Assembly: GCA_014218235.1 (NCBI GenBank)
Contig: CM024758.1
Coordinates: 104,073,698-104,137,697 of the forward strand
DNA length: 64,000 bases
Reading direction: 5' to 3'
Origin: Colocasia esculenta
Taxonomy: Eukaryota > Streptophyta > Magnoliopsida > Alismatales > Araceae
Position 1 is the stretch's first letter, and every line of letters begins with the position of its first letter. Both the position numbers and the translations under genes were made by a program. Positions 33,995 through 47,589 of the stretch are shown one piece after another. The notes beneath the pieces were generated by a model. The model was not told the DNA's origin. It saw only the letters and a list, made by a program, of their open reading frames with translations, and searched no databases.

Positions 33995-35827
33995 TGTAAC
34001 GACCCAAAATCCGCATTACCAGTAACAACTAGTAACCGAATTCTGACCCGCTAACCCACGAGACAAGCTCGGAAGGGTAGGAAGTGAAAGTCCGAGGAGA
34101 CTATATGTAAGAAGATACACACCATGCAAAGTAGTAAAATTCCACTATGAACATAATATATACAACCTCAGAGTCTGAGCAAAGTACAGAGTACAGAAGT
34201 ACAACAAAAAGGTACTACTCACTGCAGCTAGGGAGCACCAACACCGGAGTGGCTAGACTCGCCTGGAACGGGAGTCGACGAAGACCCACCTGAAAGGGAA
34301 GGGAGTGAGTCTCAAGAAAAGAGACCCAGTAGGGAAAAGTAACCCCACCGGAACTAAACTAAAGTGCGGAAAGTAAAAACTGAAAGTAAGTACACGTCGC
34401 ACCACAACACAAAACTGTAAACCACGCGGCTCAGTAACACACACTCACACACACAGCAAGTAGGACTCAGCTAGGGTCTGTGGCTCGGCGTCCCGTCACC
34501 ACAGAGGCTCTCAACCCCAGCCACGTGTGCACACTACAGACGCTCTCTCTCGCGTCTGGTCACGACCGGTTTTTCCCTACGCTTGACCCTAGCGGTAGAG
34601 AAGGGGCTCCACGGAGACCGGCTCAAACCACCAAAAGGAGTACGCACAGGACAGAGTCGCACTCGGTGTCCTGGCTCACTAGCGGAGGACAACCACACGC
34701 TAGTCGTCTAGACGGAGTCGCACCCACGCCTAGGTAACACAACAGAAACGGGTACACGGTAACGCAACGCGCGTACAACAGACGGAACACACTCAACGTC
34801 TGAAACCCCGTACAGTAGTAAACACCTCGTGTCACAACAACTCTCATGCACAGGCGGAGTCACACTCTAAGCCTGGCCCACATGTGCTATTAGGGCGGAC
34901 ATCACATGTCAATCGCCTCTAAACACACAACTTAAGTCTGCTGGGACAGGAGATTAACGGCCTGATCGATTGCCGCCAATATGAGGTAAACGGCACTCCC
35001 CATGTCGTTTATCATGATAAACGGCAATCGACCTTGTCGTTTAAATCACCCTGAAGATCTCAACGTCAACAGATGTGGACGTTGATATCTTCAGTCCCCA
35101 TACCCAGAACTGAACCGAATCAGTCCCAAAGGGCAGAACCACTCAACCAGACTCCGACTGATGGAGGGAAACACTTCCTCTCATCAATCTACACTACCAG
35201 AACATCTAAACTAAACAGTCTAACACCTAGATTGTCTAATTTATCCCAAATCCCGGCATGATACAACCCAAACCCTAAACCATAAATTGCATTCCAATTC
35301 ACTTAATTGGGCATGCTAGTTTGCTGGGGAGGTTATAGGGGTTAAGTCCCTACCTCAGAACGCCTTAAGAATCCCCAAACAGCCACTAATCGCGCCGGAT
35401 TCCCCCGAAGACTCCGCGCGAATCGCACCAAAACCACGCGTTTCCCGCCCGATCAAGCAACGCCACACGATCCAGGGGCTTCCCACGAGCTCAAATCACT
35501 CAACAGAAGCTGCAGGAATCAAGAAAGGCAAAGGTGGAAGGAAGGAGAGGAAAGGAGAAGAAGAAGCTCTGCTCTCGGGCTGCCCTATTTCAACAGGACT
35601 GGTTAGTCGACGTCAACATCTCTGGCCGCCAACTGAACCGCCTACAGACTAACGTCCAGATCACATGTCGTTGAGTTCAACATCAGACGTCCACATCGCT
35701 GGACGCTGACTCTGACTCAACGGCAAGCCCTGGCCGTCAACCCAAGTCAACGACAATGGTCTTGTCGTCGACCACACAGAACCACTACAGACCCAATAAG
35801 GATCCACTAAAGACCCGAGACCTTACA
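33995..35827 (-). repeat. D 3' LTR (left in window)
   Basis: TGTAACGACCC to ACCTTACA. Holds dyads such as AACGGC-N9-GTCGTT (34989-35009), AACGGC-N10-GTCGTT (35020-35041), AACGTC-N10-GACGTT (35062-35083), AACGTC-N10-GTCGTT (35651-35672) and AACGAC-N9-GTCGTC (35749-35769). Confidence 0.93.
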
Positions 35828-35840
35828 GCCCTCCCCCCTT
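35828..35840 (-). other. D polypurine tract
   Basis: Minus strand AAGGGGGGAGGGC directly before the 3' LTR. Confidence 0.8.
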
Positions 35841-35854
35841 AAGGAATTTTGCCC

Positions 35855-38800
35855 TCAAAATTCAAACAACACAAGGAAAGAAGACTCACCAAAGAGGTAC
35901 GGAAAATGCTCGCGCATCTCGTCCTCCCGCTCCCATGTCGACTCACCACCGAGTGCCGCTGCCACGCAACACGAACTAAAGGGATTGCCTTGTTCCTCAA
36001 CCTCTGAACTCGGCGATCCTCAATGTGCAACGAAACTCTGGTACAGTCAACACTGGAGTCACCTCAGACCACTCTGCACTCTGCAGAACGTGAGACTCGT
36101 CAGAAAGGTACCTCCGAAGCATCGACACGTGGAACACGTCGTGCACTGCTGCCAACTCTGACGGAAGCTCAAGTCTGTACGCCAAACCTCCGACACGCTC
36201 AATAATGGTAAAAGGCCCAATAAAGCGAGGACTCAACTTCCACGCTTACCGAACCTCACCACTCCCTTCATAGGAGACACACGAACAAACACCTGGTCTC
36301 CTACCTGAAACTCGAGCGGTCGTCTGCGCTGATCTGCATAACTCTTCTGCCGACTCTGAGCTGACTGAAGCCTCTGTCTCAAAGCTGAACTACCTCAACT
36401 GACTGCTGAACCAACTCCGGCCCGTGACAACTCGCTCGCCAACCTCGAACCAGTCAAGAGGAGTGCGACACGGTCGTCCGTACAAAGCCTCATATGGTGC
36501 CAAACCGATACTGGAGTGATAACTATTATTATATGCGAACTCGACCAACGGCAAGTGAGCTGTCCACGACCCCTGCCACTCCAGGCAACAAGCTCTAAGC
36601 ATGTCCTCCAAAGTCTGGATAGTCCGCTCTGACTGACCGTCTGACTGAGGGTGGTAGGCGGAACTAAAAGCCAACTCTGTCCCAAAGCTCTCTGGAAACT
36701 GCGCCAGAACCCAGAAGTGAAGCGAGGATCCCTGTCTGACACAATAGAGATCGGCACTCCATGCAAAGGAACAATCCGCTCTACGTACAACGCGGCCAAC
36801 CTACTCACACCCCAACTAGTCCTGACAGGCAAGAATCTGGCAGTCTTCGTCAATCTGTCCACAAGAACCCAAATGCTGTCAAAACCTCCAGCTGTCCTCG
36901 GCAAACCACAAACAAAGTCAGTCGTCACATGGTCCCACTTCCACATCGGAATCTCTAACGGCTGCACAAGTCCTCCTGGACGCTGATGTTCGGCCTTCAC
37001 CTGCTGACAGACCAAACACCTAGCAACAAAAGCCGCTATGTCTCTCTTCATCCCAGGCCACCAAAACTGACGTCTCAACCTGTGATACATCTTGGTCGCC
37101 CCTGGATGAATAGAGTACCTGGAACCATGTGCCTCCTGCAAAACGACTCTCCTGATAGACTCCTCAACAGGAACATAGAGTCTATCTCGGAACCTAACAG
37201 TCCCGTCCTCACAAAGCTCAACCTCTGGAAGAAGCAACACACTGTGCAACTCGGGATCTGCCTGCTGAGCCTCAGCAACCTGTCTCACAACTGCGGGAGC
37301 TGCTAACAAACTGCCCAACACACACTGACGACGACTGGATGAAACTCTGAAAGATCCCTCTGTCGCAGACTGCCACAACTGCCACTCTCTAAGCATCAGA
37401 TGACTCATCTGTGCTTTCCTACTCAAGGCATCTGCAACTACATTCGCCTTTCCAGGCTTATACTCAATGCTGAAATCATAGTCCTTCAGATATTCCATCC
37501 ATCGACGCTGCCTCATATTCAGATCCCTCTGAGAAAACACATATCTCAAACTCTGGTGGTCGGTACGGACTACAAAACTCACTCCGTACAGGTAAAGACG
37601 CCAAATCCGCAAAGCAAACACCACAGCTGCAAGCTCTAGGTCGTGGGTCGGGTAACTCTCCTCGTGGGGCTTAAGCTGGCGAGACGCATAAGCCACCACT
37701 CGGCCTTGCTGCATCAAGACCGCACCCAAACCAACACCTGAAGCATCTGTGCAAACCTCAAAACCCTCCTCACCTGAAGGTAAGGCAAGAACTGGCGCCG
37801 ACGTAAGCAGTCGCTTCAACTCTATGAAGCTCTGCTCACACTGCTCCGACCACTCAAACGGAACTCCCTTTCTCGTCAACCGAGTCAAGGGTGCAGCAAC
37901 CTGAGAAAAATCTCGAACAAACCTGCGGTAGTAACCTGCCAAACCCAGAAAGCTACGAATCTCAGACACAGATCTGGGACTCTCCCACTGCAAAACTGCC
38001 TCAACCTTCGCTGGATCTACTGAAACTCCCTCACCTGAGATCACGTGCCCCAAAAAGTGAACCTGTTGTAGCCAAAACTCACACTTACTAAGTTTGGCAT
38101 ACAACTGGTGCTCTCGCAAAGTCTGCAACACGATCCTCAGGTGCTCGGCGTGCTCCTCCTCCGAAGCGGAGTACACCAGAATGTCGTCAACAAACACTAC
38201 GACAAACCGGTCCAAGAACTGGTGGAACACCCGGTGCATCAGATCCATGAAGGCTGCTGGAGCATTGGTGAGCCCAAACGGCATCACCAAAAACTCAAAG
38301 TGTCCATATCTGGTCCGAAAAGCAGTCCTCTCAATGTCCGAATCTCTAATCCGCAACTGATAGTAGCCCGACCTCAAGTCAATCTTCGAGAAGACACGAG
38401 CAGACTGAAGCTGATCAAAGAGATCATCAATCCTAGGCAAAGGATACCTATTCTTGATGGTCACTTGATTTAGCTTCCTATAATCATACACAACCTCAGG
38501 CTACCATCCTTCTTCCGGACAAACAAAACAGGTGACCCCCACGGAGAAAAGCTAGGACGAATATAGCCCTTCTCCAACAACTCCTCAAGCTGCCTCTTCA
38601 ACTCCCTCAACTCTGCTGGTGCCATACGGTACGGTGCCTGCGCAAAAGGTAAAGTGCCAGGAACCAACTCTACAGTAAACTCAATCTCTCTCTCTGGTGG
38701 AAGACCAGGCAACTCTTCCGGAAAAACATCCGGAAACTCACACACTACAGGAATGTCCCCCACTCCCGAGGCAATCTGGTCAAGAGTCACTGCAGAAACT

Positions 38801-40480
38801 AGGAAACCCTGACAACCAGAAGCAAGCAACCTCCCTGCCCTCAAAGCAGAAACTAAAAAGCGAGAAGTAAGAGGTACGATACCCTGGAAGTAGAACGCCG
38901 CTGCTCCAGGTATCCGCAAGTGCACCCTCTTCTTCTGGCAATCCATCACTGCACCATACCGCTCTAACCAGTCCATACCCAAAATCACATCATAGTCATG
39001 CAACTGCAAGGCAAACAACGGGCTGACAACAACTGATCCTGCAACTGCACAGGTACCTCCTCGAGACAGTAGGACGTAAGGACAAAGTCCCCTGTCGGCA
39101 ACTCTACTGCCAACTCAACAGACTCTCCCGAACTCAACTCTCCAAGGGAGTCTAAAAAGTCCTCAGACACAAAAGAGTGAGAGGCACCGGAATCAAACAA
39201 GACTCTAGCTGCAAAACCAAAAACTGAAACAGTACCTTCCACCAGGTGAGCTGCCTCCGCGTCTGCACGAGTCAAGTGGGTAACACGACCTCTACCTCTC
39301 GACCCACCAGAACCTCCGGTCTGCTGACGCTGCTGCACAGGTGCCTGCTGCTGCTGCTGCACTCGGGGCTGTGACTGGGTCTGCTGCTGCGGCACACGAG
39401 GTAGCAAAGGACAATCTCGCGCCATATGACCCATCTGGTCACACCGGTAACACTGCCCAGCAAAAGTACGTTGTACCTGCTGCGAAGGCTGACCTGTCGG
39501 CTGCTGAACACTCCCAACCGACTGCTGCCTCTGCTCTGCCTGCCTCCTATCACGCCGAAACTTCCTCCGAGATCCTGACTTCGCCGTCGTCCCAGTAGAA
39601 GTGGACGCGTAGGAAGTCGTAGTCCTCGGGGTCGTCTGCACACTACCCTGCTGCTGGCGAGGCTGAGAAGGAACTACCTGCGTCTGAACCTCTGCACTCC
39701 GAGCACGAGTCCGCAAGGTGTCTGCCTCCAACGCTGCCGCTGTCTGATAGGCCGCATCCAAGTCTGTGACACGAGCAACTATCAGCGCCTGCCTGAGCTC
39801 TGGCCTCAAGCCTCTCACAAACTGCTGAGTCCTCAGACCCTCATCTCCCATAATCTGCGGAGCATAACGCCCTAGCTCCACAAATCTGCCCTGTACTGCA
39901 CCACAGTAGAGTCCCTCTGCTGCAAGTCCAGAAACTGGTACAACCTCTCCGTCCGGACGTAAGTAGGACAGAAGGCTCTCTCAAAAGAAACAACAAACTC
40001 CTGCCACGGAATCTGTCTCAGTGGGCGAGACTGAAAAGTAGTCTCCCACTCAGCGGACCACCAAGTCAACGCCTGCGCCTGCAACTGGTAACTGGCTAGC
40101 AGCACTCGCTCCTCTGGAACACACTCCATGGAACGAAAAGTCCGCTCCACTGCATCTAACCATGCTCGCGCTGCATCTGGATCAGGCTGGCCCAAAAACT
40201 GAGGAGGCTGAAACTGCAAGAACTCCCTCAACACCCTCCCAGTACCACCCTGGGGTACCGGCGCGTCACGGTGCTGAGCAACAAACTGAGCCATCCCCTC
40301 AAGAAATCGAGTCATGTCTAATCCCTGAGCTACCTGAGGTGGAGGTGGCGGCGGCGGAACAATACCACTATGTGCGTCCTGTGGCAAAGGCTGCGTCTGC
40401 TGAGGTGGCGGAGCATCTCCAACCTCCTGACGAGTCGCCTGCTCGGCTACTCCCTCTCTAGGACGTCGCCTAGGCGCCAT
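35855..40480 (-). pseudogene. D gag-pol polyprotein with C-terminal chromodomain, broken
   Basis: Starts MAPRRRPREG at 40480. Gag core (RAWLDAVERTFRSMECVP, ALTWWSAEW), zinc knuckle CYRCDQMGHMARDC near 39440, protease FDSGASHSF near 39190, RT with FVDDILVYS near 38180, RNase H with CTDASGVGLGAVL near 37730, integrase zinc finger (CLVCQQVK) and core (VSDRDPRFTS, SDGQSERTIQTLED). The C-terminus shows GPFTIIERVGGLAYRLELP and a chromodomain-like end near 36000-35860 (RNKAIPLVRVAW, TWEREDEMREHFPYLF), which in chromoviruses guides insertion to marked chromatin. Frame breaks lie near 39880, 39000, 38476, 36640 and 36250-36400. Confidence 0.9.
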
Positions 40481-40632
40481 AGAACTACACACAGAACAAA
40501 ATACACACATAAATACACTAACTAACTCCGGGCTACATAGCTAGATAAATAGCTAGCCACAACTGCAGCTGTACTCTTTAGACTCTGAGTTAACATGATG
40601 GGTATTTCCTTATATATATCTCATCAGACCAG

Positions 40633-40644
40633 GCTCTGATACCA
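40633..40644 (-). other. D primer binding site (tRNA-iMet)
   Basis: Minus strand TGGTATCAGAGC next to the LTR at 40648. Confidence 0.85.
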
Positions 40645-40647
40645 AAC

Positions 40648-42494
40648 TGTAACGACCCAGAATCCGCATTACCAGTAACAACCAGTAACCCGAATTCTGA
40701 CCCGCTAACCCACGAGACAAGCTCGGAAGGGTAGGAAGTGAAAGTCCGAGGAGACTATATGTAAGAAGATACACACCATGCAAAGCAGTAAAATTCCACT
40801 ATGAACATAATATATACAACCTCAGAGTCTGAGCAAAGTACAGAGTACAGAAGTACAACAAAAAGGTACTACTCACTGCAGCTAGGGAGCACCAACACCG
40901 GAGTGGCTAGACTCGCCTGGAACGGGAGTCGACGAAGACCCACCTGAAAGGGAAGGGAGTGAGTCTCAAGAAAAGAGACCCAGTAGGGAAAAGTAACCCC
41001 ACCGGCAACTAAACTAAAGTGCGGAAAGTAAAAACTGAAAGTAAGTACACGTCGCACCACAACACAAAACTGTAAACCACGCGGCTCAGTAACACACACT
41101 CACACACACAGCAAGTAGGACTCAGCTAGGGTCTGTGGCTCGGCGTCCCGTCACCACAGAGGCTCTCAACCCCAGCCACGTGTGCACACTACAGACGCTC
41201 TCTCTCGCGTCTGGTCCACGACCGGTTTTTCCCTACGCTTGACCCTAGCGGTAGAGAAGGGGCTCCACGGAGACCGGCTCAAAACCACCAAAAGGAGTAC
41301 GCACAGGACAGAGTCGCACTCGGTGTCCTGGCTCACTAGCGGAGGACAACCACACGCTAGTCGTCTAGACGGAGTCGCACCCACGCCTAGGTAACACAAC
41401 AGAAACGGGTACACGGTAACGCAACGCGCGTACAACAGACGGAACACACTCAACGTCTGAAACCCCGTACAGTAGTAAACACCTCGAGTCACAACTAGTC
41501 TCTCATGCGCACAAGCAGAGTCACACTCTAAGCCTGGCTCACATGTGCTATTAGGGCGGACATCACATGTCAATCTCCTCTAAACACGCAACTTAAGTCT
41601 GCTGGGATACAGGAGATTAACGGCCTGATCGATTGCCGCCAATATGAGGTAAACGGCACTCCCCATGTCGTTTATCCTGATTAAACGGCAATCGACCTTG
41701 TCGTTTAAATCACCCCTGAAGATCTCAACGTCAACAGATGTGGACGTTGATATCTTCAGTCCCCCATACCCAGAACTGAACCGAATCAGTCCCAAAGGGC
41801 AGAACCACTCAACCAGACTCCGACTGATGGAGGGAAACACTTCCTCTCATCAATCTACACTACCAGAACATCTAAACTAAATAGTCTAACACTTAGATTG
41901 TCTAATTTATCCAAATCCCGGCATGATACAACCCAAACCCTAAACCATAAATTGCATTCCAATTCACTTAATTGGGCATGCTAGTTTGCTGGGGAGGGTT
42001 ATAGGGGTTAAGTCCCTACCTCAGAACGCCTTAAGAATCCCCAAACAGCCACTAATCGCGCCGGATTCCCCCGAAGACTCCTCGCGAATCGCACCAAAAC
42101 CACGCGTTTCCCGCCCGATCAAGCAACGCCGCACGATCCAGGGGCTTCCCACGAGCTCAAATCACTCAACAGAAGCTGCAGGAATCAAGAAAGGCAAAGG
42201 TGGAAGGAAGGAGAGGAAAGGAGAAGAAGAAGCTCTGCTCTCGGGCTGCCCTATTTCAACAGGACTGGTTAGTCGACGTCAACATCTCTGGCCGCCAACT
42301 GAACCGCCTACAGACTAACGTCCAGATCACATGTCGTTGAGTTCAACATCAGACGTCCACATCGCTGGACGCTGACTATGACTCAATGGCAAGCCTTGGC
42401 CTTCAACCCCAAGTCAACGACAATGGTCTTGTCGTCGACCACACAGAACCACTACAGACCCAATAAGGATCCACTAAAGACCCGAGACCTTACA
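40648..42494 (-). repeat. D 5' LTR (right in window)
   Basis: 1847 bp, collinear with 33995-35827, including the same AACG-type dyads. Confidence 0.93.
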
Positions 42495-42499
42495 AGACA

Positions 42500-43476
42500 T
42501 CACCATCGCCTTAGCCGACTGTTCTGGGAAGAAAAAAGGACATGGCCGCCTGCTGCGGCAGAGCTGCTAGATCCACCCACTGCCATCACATCTAAAAGGC
42601 AGCTCATGAACGATGCCTCAGACATAGGAGAGCCGGACATCCCTATGAAGAGGGGAAAACCATAGATGAACTCTGGAGGGGAACCTACTTAGCCATCCAC
42701 CCGTCCCTTCTGGATTCCCTCCTGCCCAGTCTGGTCCCGTCCTCTCCTCCCTTGCTTATCCAGCTGACCCCTCAGCTCCTGACGGCGGCACACAGCCTCC
42801 TCACACCTGACCTCCCACCTGCAATCCTCACTGCCCTGTAGTCCAATCCAGGTGACCACGAGGTCGCCCTCTCCTATTGCATGCTCTCCACCGATCTAAA
42901 AAAAAAAATGCCCATTTTCAAATGTACGTTGAGGTCGAGGAGCCGACATTCCTCCTTCACTCTCCTGATCAGGGGCACCCCTCGACTGGGGCTTCCCCTC
43001 CTGCTCCTTCACTAGGAGCCATTCTCTTCGGGGACACCATGTCCTCCTCCAGTCCTGTAGAGTCATCTAGTCTAGGAAGTCTAGGGTAGGTGAGTCTAGC
43101 ATTAGGATAGATAGGCCTAGGATAGAGAGTCAGGTCAGTCGGTATCCACCAAATCCAAGCAGCGCCTAGGAAGCAGCGGGGAAAGCTATTCCCGGAGATA
43201 TCTTCAAGAGCTAGCTCGGCGGTGTCAAGCGCTGCTGTTAATAGAGGAATTCACAAAGAAGAAGCGCTGGTGTTTGAAGAAGATTTTGAGTAGGATGGGG
43301 TGTTCATAGACGACGGATTTGGCGTTTATGAGATAATGAATGATGAGGACCCAGTCGACGAAGAGGATAGCGAAGTAGATGACGCTGCCGAAAAATATGC
43401 CAGTGGAGTAAGAAGATTTGATGAGCCCACAACGGCAGTGGATGAACCTACTAAGGAAGTCAACCTCAGAACATAA
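42500..43476 (+). pseudogene. B pol linker between protease and RT
   Basis: Continues B after D. Acidic linker words (YEIMNDEDPVDEEDSEV) lead in frame to a TAA at about 43474, just before the RT domain. No catalytic motif here. Confidence 0.5.
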
Positions 43477-44726
43477 GAAGATCCCAGGATTGTAATCATC
43501 TCAGTAAATCTCCCTCCTAATGAAGAAGAGGAACTGGTGCAAATCCTGAGGGAGTACAAGGACACATTTGCCTGGTCTTACGAGGACATGCCCGGTCTAG
43601 ACCCCTTACTAGTGGAGCACCGACTGGTACTGAAAGAAGGGGCAAAGGCAATCAAGCAGAAACTCAGAAGGTTCCACCCGCTCATGGCCCTGAAGATGAA
43701 GGACGAAGTAGATAAACTCCATAAGGCTAGGTTCATCAGGGTAGTGCTTTATCCGAACTGGGCGGCCAATATAGTCCCTGTCATGAAGAAAGACGGCAAA
43801 GTCAGAATCTGCATCGACTTCAGGGATTTGAATAAGGCATGTCCGAAGGACGACTTCCCGCTTCCTCATATTGATGTGCTGATTGATAATACAGCTGGGT
43901 ATGAGACTCTCTCATTCATGGATGGATATTCAAGTTATAACCAAATCCGTCTATCTCCTGAGGATCAAGAGAAAACATCCTTCACCACACCCTGGGGAAC
44001 ATACTGCTATGTAGTCATGCCCTTTGGGCTAAAGAATGCTGGGGCAACTTATCAAAGGGCGATGATGGCCATCTTCCACGACATGATACACGTTTATGTA
44101 GAAGTATACGTGGATGACATCTTGGTAAAGTCAAGAACCAGGAGAGAACACCCCGAAATCCTAGCCAAGGTGTTGCAAAGATCCAGAGAGTACCAGCTGA
44201 GAATGAATCCCAAGAAGTGCGTGTTCGGGGTATCGTCAGAAAAGCTGCTAGGTTTCATAGTTAGTAAGCGGGGCATTGAGATCGATCCAAATAAGGCCAA
44301 GGCTATAGCAGAAATGCCCCCTCCAAAGAACATTTCAAAATTAAGAGGGCTAATCGGGTGTTTGCAATTCATTAGAAGATTTATCTCCCAGCATTCGCAA
44401 ATATGTCGCCCATTTTATGATCTCTTGAGGGGGGCAAAATTCGAATGGAATGACAAATGCCAAGCAGCCTTCGATGAGCTGAAAAGTTATCTCATGAATC
44501 CCCCAGTCTTACAGCCTCCTGTACCCGGAAAGCCGCTAATCCTATATCTCTCAGTCATTGAGGACTCCCTAGGAGCTGTCCTGGCACAACATGATGAATC
44601 TGGGAAAGAAAGGGCAGCATACTACCTCTCTAGGCTCTTCAACACTGCCGAATCCAAGTTCACCACCGCGGACAAAACTTGTGCCGCACTCGTGTGGGTG
44701 GTCCAAAAGCTCAAGCATACTTCCTA
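43477..44726 (+). pseudogene. B reverse transcriptase and RNase H
   Basis: A single open stretch with the Tat RT words FAWSYEDMPGLDP, VRICIDFRDLNKACPKDDFP, PFGLKNAGATYQRAM and catalytic YVDDILVKS near 44106. The RNase H part begins near LYLSVIEDSLGAVLAQHD and runs to the TAG near 44725, where a frame change moves the rest into another frame. RT copies the element RNA into DNA. Confidence 0.88.
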
Positions 44727-45428
44727 GCCCACGAGGTCAAGCTGATCTCAAGGATGGATCCACTCCGCTATCTTCTAAAAAGCCCGTCCTTTCCGATCGG
44801 CTGGCACGCTGGCAGAGTTTCCTCTCTCAGTTTGACATATCCTTTGTGGTCCAAAAGGCCGTCAAGGGTATGCCATCGCCGAGCATCTGGCCCACCTCCC
44901 ACTCCCTCACAGTGACTCCCTCCGAGAAGAGTTCCCCGATGAGGAACTCTCGGTCATATCAAAGACCCCTTCTGGTCCCTTCATTTCGATGGTGCACTCA
45001 ACTCTCAGGGACGGGGCATTGGAGCCGTGCTGCTTACCCCGGAAGGTATTACCATCCCCTTTGCATATCAACTCACCTTCCCCGCTACCAACAACGTGTC
45101 GGAGTATGAGGCTCTCCTTGCTGGTCTCAAGCATGCTTATCTGCTGGGGGCATCGCACCTCAGAATTATAGGAGACTCTCAGCTCGTCCTGCGGCAGGTG
45201 CTCTCAACTTACCGCACTCGTGACCTGAAGCTCAAGCCATATCAAGACTTGGTCACGTTATTGGCAAGGCAGTTCTGCAAGCTCATTTATATCCACACTC
45301 CTCGTTCCCAAAATATCCTGGCCGACGCTCTGGCGTCGCTAGCCTCATCCCTATCCTTCCCTCTGAGTCGCCGGACTGAGACAATCGTCGTCCAACGTCT
45401 CAATGTTCCATCTACCCAAGACCCTTAG
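44727..45428 (+). pseudogene. B connection and second (archaeal-like) RNase H
   Basis: After a frame change the connection part reads VKLISRMDPLRYLL. A second RNase H follows with GAVLLTPEGITIPFAY, NNVSEYEALLAGLKHAYL, GDSQLVLRQV and ILADALASLAS. A dual RNase H is the hallmark of Tat/Ogre-type Gypsy elements. Confidence 0.82.
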
Positions 45429-46785
45429 TTTAGCGACCTTAGGGCAACCTTAGAAGAGAGGGCTAGGAAGAGAGGAGCACAGCAAGTCATGTTAACTGAG
45501 CTCGAGGAGATCCTGAATGAAGAAGAACTGCCATGGTACTTTGAGATAGAACAATATTGCAGGGATGGACATATCCTGAAGGGGCAAGTGCAGAAGACCG
45601 CAGGGCCATCAGAAGAGCCGCCTTGAGGTACACAGTTGTCGGAGAAGTTCTGTACAGGCGAGCTCTTAATGGAGTCCTTTTAAGATGCCTTACCGATGAC
45701 GAGGCTTGGAAAGTGGTGGAAGGGGCCCATGCTAGTGAATGCGGAGGGCACGTTAACAGTCAAATGCTAGCAAAGAAGATTATTAGGCAGGGCTATTACT
45801 GGCCAACCCTAGAGGAAGACTGTACCATCTACGTCCGTAGGTGTGTCAAGTGTCAACTCCATGCAGATAAAATCCATGCCCCTTCCTCCTCACTACACCC
45901 GCTCTCCACACCTTGGCCATTCTCCATGTGGGCTTTCGACATTGTTGGCCCTCTTGGTGACTCTAATGCTCAAACCAAACAAAAATCATTTATCCTAACA
46001 GCGACTGAGTATTACACCAAATGGGCAGAAGTCTAAGCTTTCACAGAAATCAAAGCATCCACGGTGTGCCGCTTCATCATGAGAAATATCATCTCGCGGT
46101 TCGGAGTGCCAAGCAGCATCGTCACGGACAATGGGCCACAGTTCATTTCGCAAGAGCTCCAGGACCTCTGTAAGAAATACAACATCACGCTGCATCATTC
46201 ATCGCCATATTACCCACAAGGCAATGGCCAGGCTGAAGCAACTAACAAGACCCTTCTTAAAATCTTAAAAAAGACCTGTGAGTCGCATAAATTTGCCGAC
46301 TGGCCAGAAAAGCTAATAGAGGCTCTATGGGCCTACCGTACCTCCGTCCGCACTCCCACGGGCAAACCCCGTACGCTCGCACTTATGGGATGGAGGCGGT
46401 AGTCCATACGAGATCCTAATCCCTTCACTAAGAGCCAATTAGATAAGGAACTAATCTTGATGAACGTCGAGAGGCGTTGCTAGTCCAATTGGAACTCTTA
46501 GATGAAAGGCGGCTTATGGCAGCCGACCATGTGCTTCATATCAAAGGCGAATCTCAAGGTCTTTCGAAAAGAAGGTAATTGAGCGTAAATTCCAAGAGGG
46601 TGATATGGTTTGAAGCGCATTTTTATCAAACCCGGAGGTCCTAGGTCCAAACTGCAACCTAACTGGGAGGTCCGTACGTTGTGAGGGAAGTCTACCCTGG
46701 AAATGCTTATCGCTTAGTCAATGCTGAGGGCGTCGAATTGTCGCATCCATGGAACGGGTTGTACCTCAAACGTTTCTATCCTTAG
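45429..46785 (+). pseudogene. B integrase, broken
   Basis: Zinc-finger part HASECGGHVNS...CVKCQ near 45730-45860, core words WAFDIVGPLGD, VTDNGPQFISQEL and PQGNGQAEATNKT (the three acidic sites), and a C-terminal PYVVREVYPGNAYRLVN-LYLKRFYP that ends at TAG 46783-46785. A stop at about 46033 and frame changes near 46400 and 46500-46680 break it. Confidence 0.85.
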
Positions 46786-47589
46786 GCCTATAGGTGTGAG
46801 GCCACAACACCTAGATCGGTGAATAACCCCGTGTTGAAAGTCTAAAATCCTTCCTTAATCATCAAGGATCGCTCTAAGTTAGGATTAACACACACCCACG
46901 GCAAGCCCGGATAACTGCACTTGGTAGATGCTGCAACTATGCGGGCTCTACTCTAGTGATGCATCGGTCATTCTCTCCTAATCGGTCGAAGTGTAGGGGC
47001 AAAGGGGTTGTAAGGGTGAGGTCGTCAACCTACAGCATACCCCGACGAGAGGAAGTCTCAAACAGGGACGGTCGAAATAACAAAGGGCAAAGAAGCAAAG
47101 AAACGAAAAGAAAAGAAAAATTCATAATACAACAGGGCATGGCAAAGAGTGGCAAAGTCCCCGCGGGACGCTCATGAGCCCGGTCGTACGCATGCCCCAA
47201 ATAGTGCAAGTCCATAGCAAAAAACCATAAAGTCCCTCCACAACAGGCCTAATCTTTGAAGGGTATGCTGTAGAAGTAGTCAACCCAACATCCCTAAACC
47301 CACGCAAGACTTTCCTTAAATAATCTTCCGTTTCTCCCTATAAGGCTGAGTCACCTCTCGGGTACGGCTTAACTAGTCGCAGCATCAACTAAGGGTAGTT
47401 TCCCGAGGCATTGTCACCTCTCAACGCACATCCTAGCCTAGTGAGGTCTGTGGCGAAGATCGGAGTTGATCAAGACTCTAAACCAGTGGCTCGAACCGGT
47501 CTAAGTGTTGTGGCCCGAAGGTGCGAGTACCTTCCATCTCGCGCGTCTTATTTTAGGAAGGGCTAACGTCGGCTTAGACGCTCACCCAA

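Larger units (their letters stand above)
33995..42494 (-). mobile_element. Element D: Ty3/Gypsy chromovirus (Tekay/Del-like) inserted in B
   Basis: Exact AGACA target duplications (33990-33994, 42495-42499). LTRs of 1.83-1.85 kb, minus-strand primer site and purine tract. gag-pol runs 40480 to 35855 in one direction. The LTRs look almost identical apart from single-base changes and indels, so D is young. The coding region still has several frameshifts. Confidence 0.93.
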
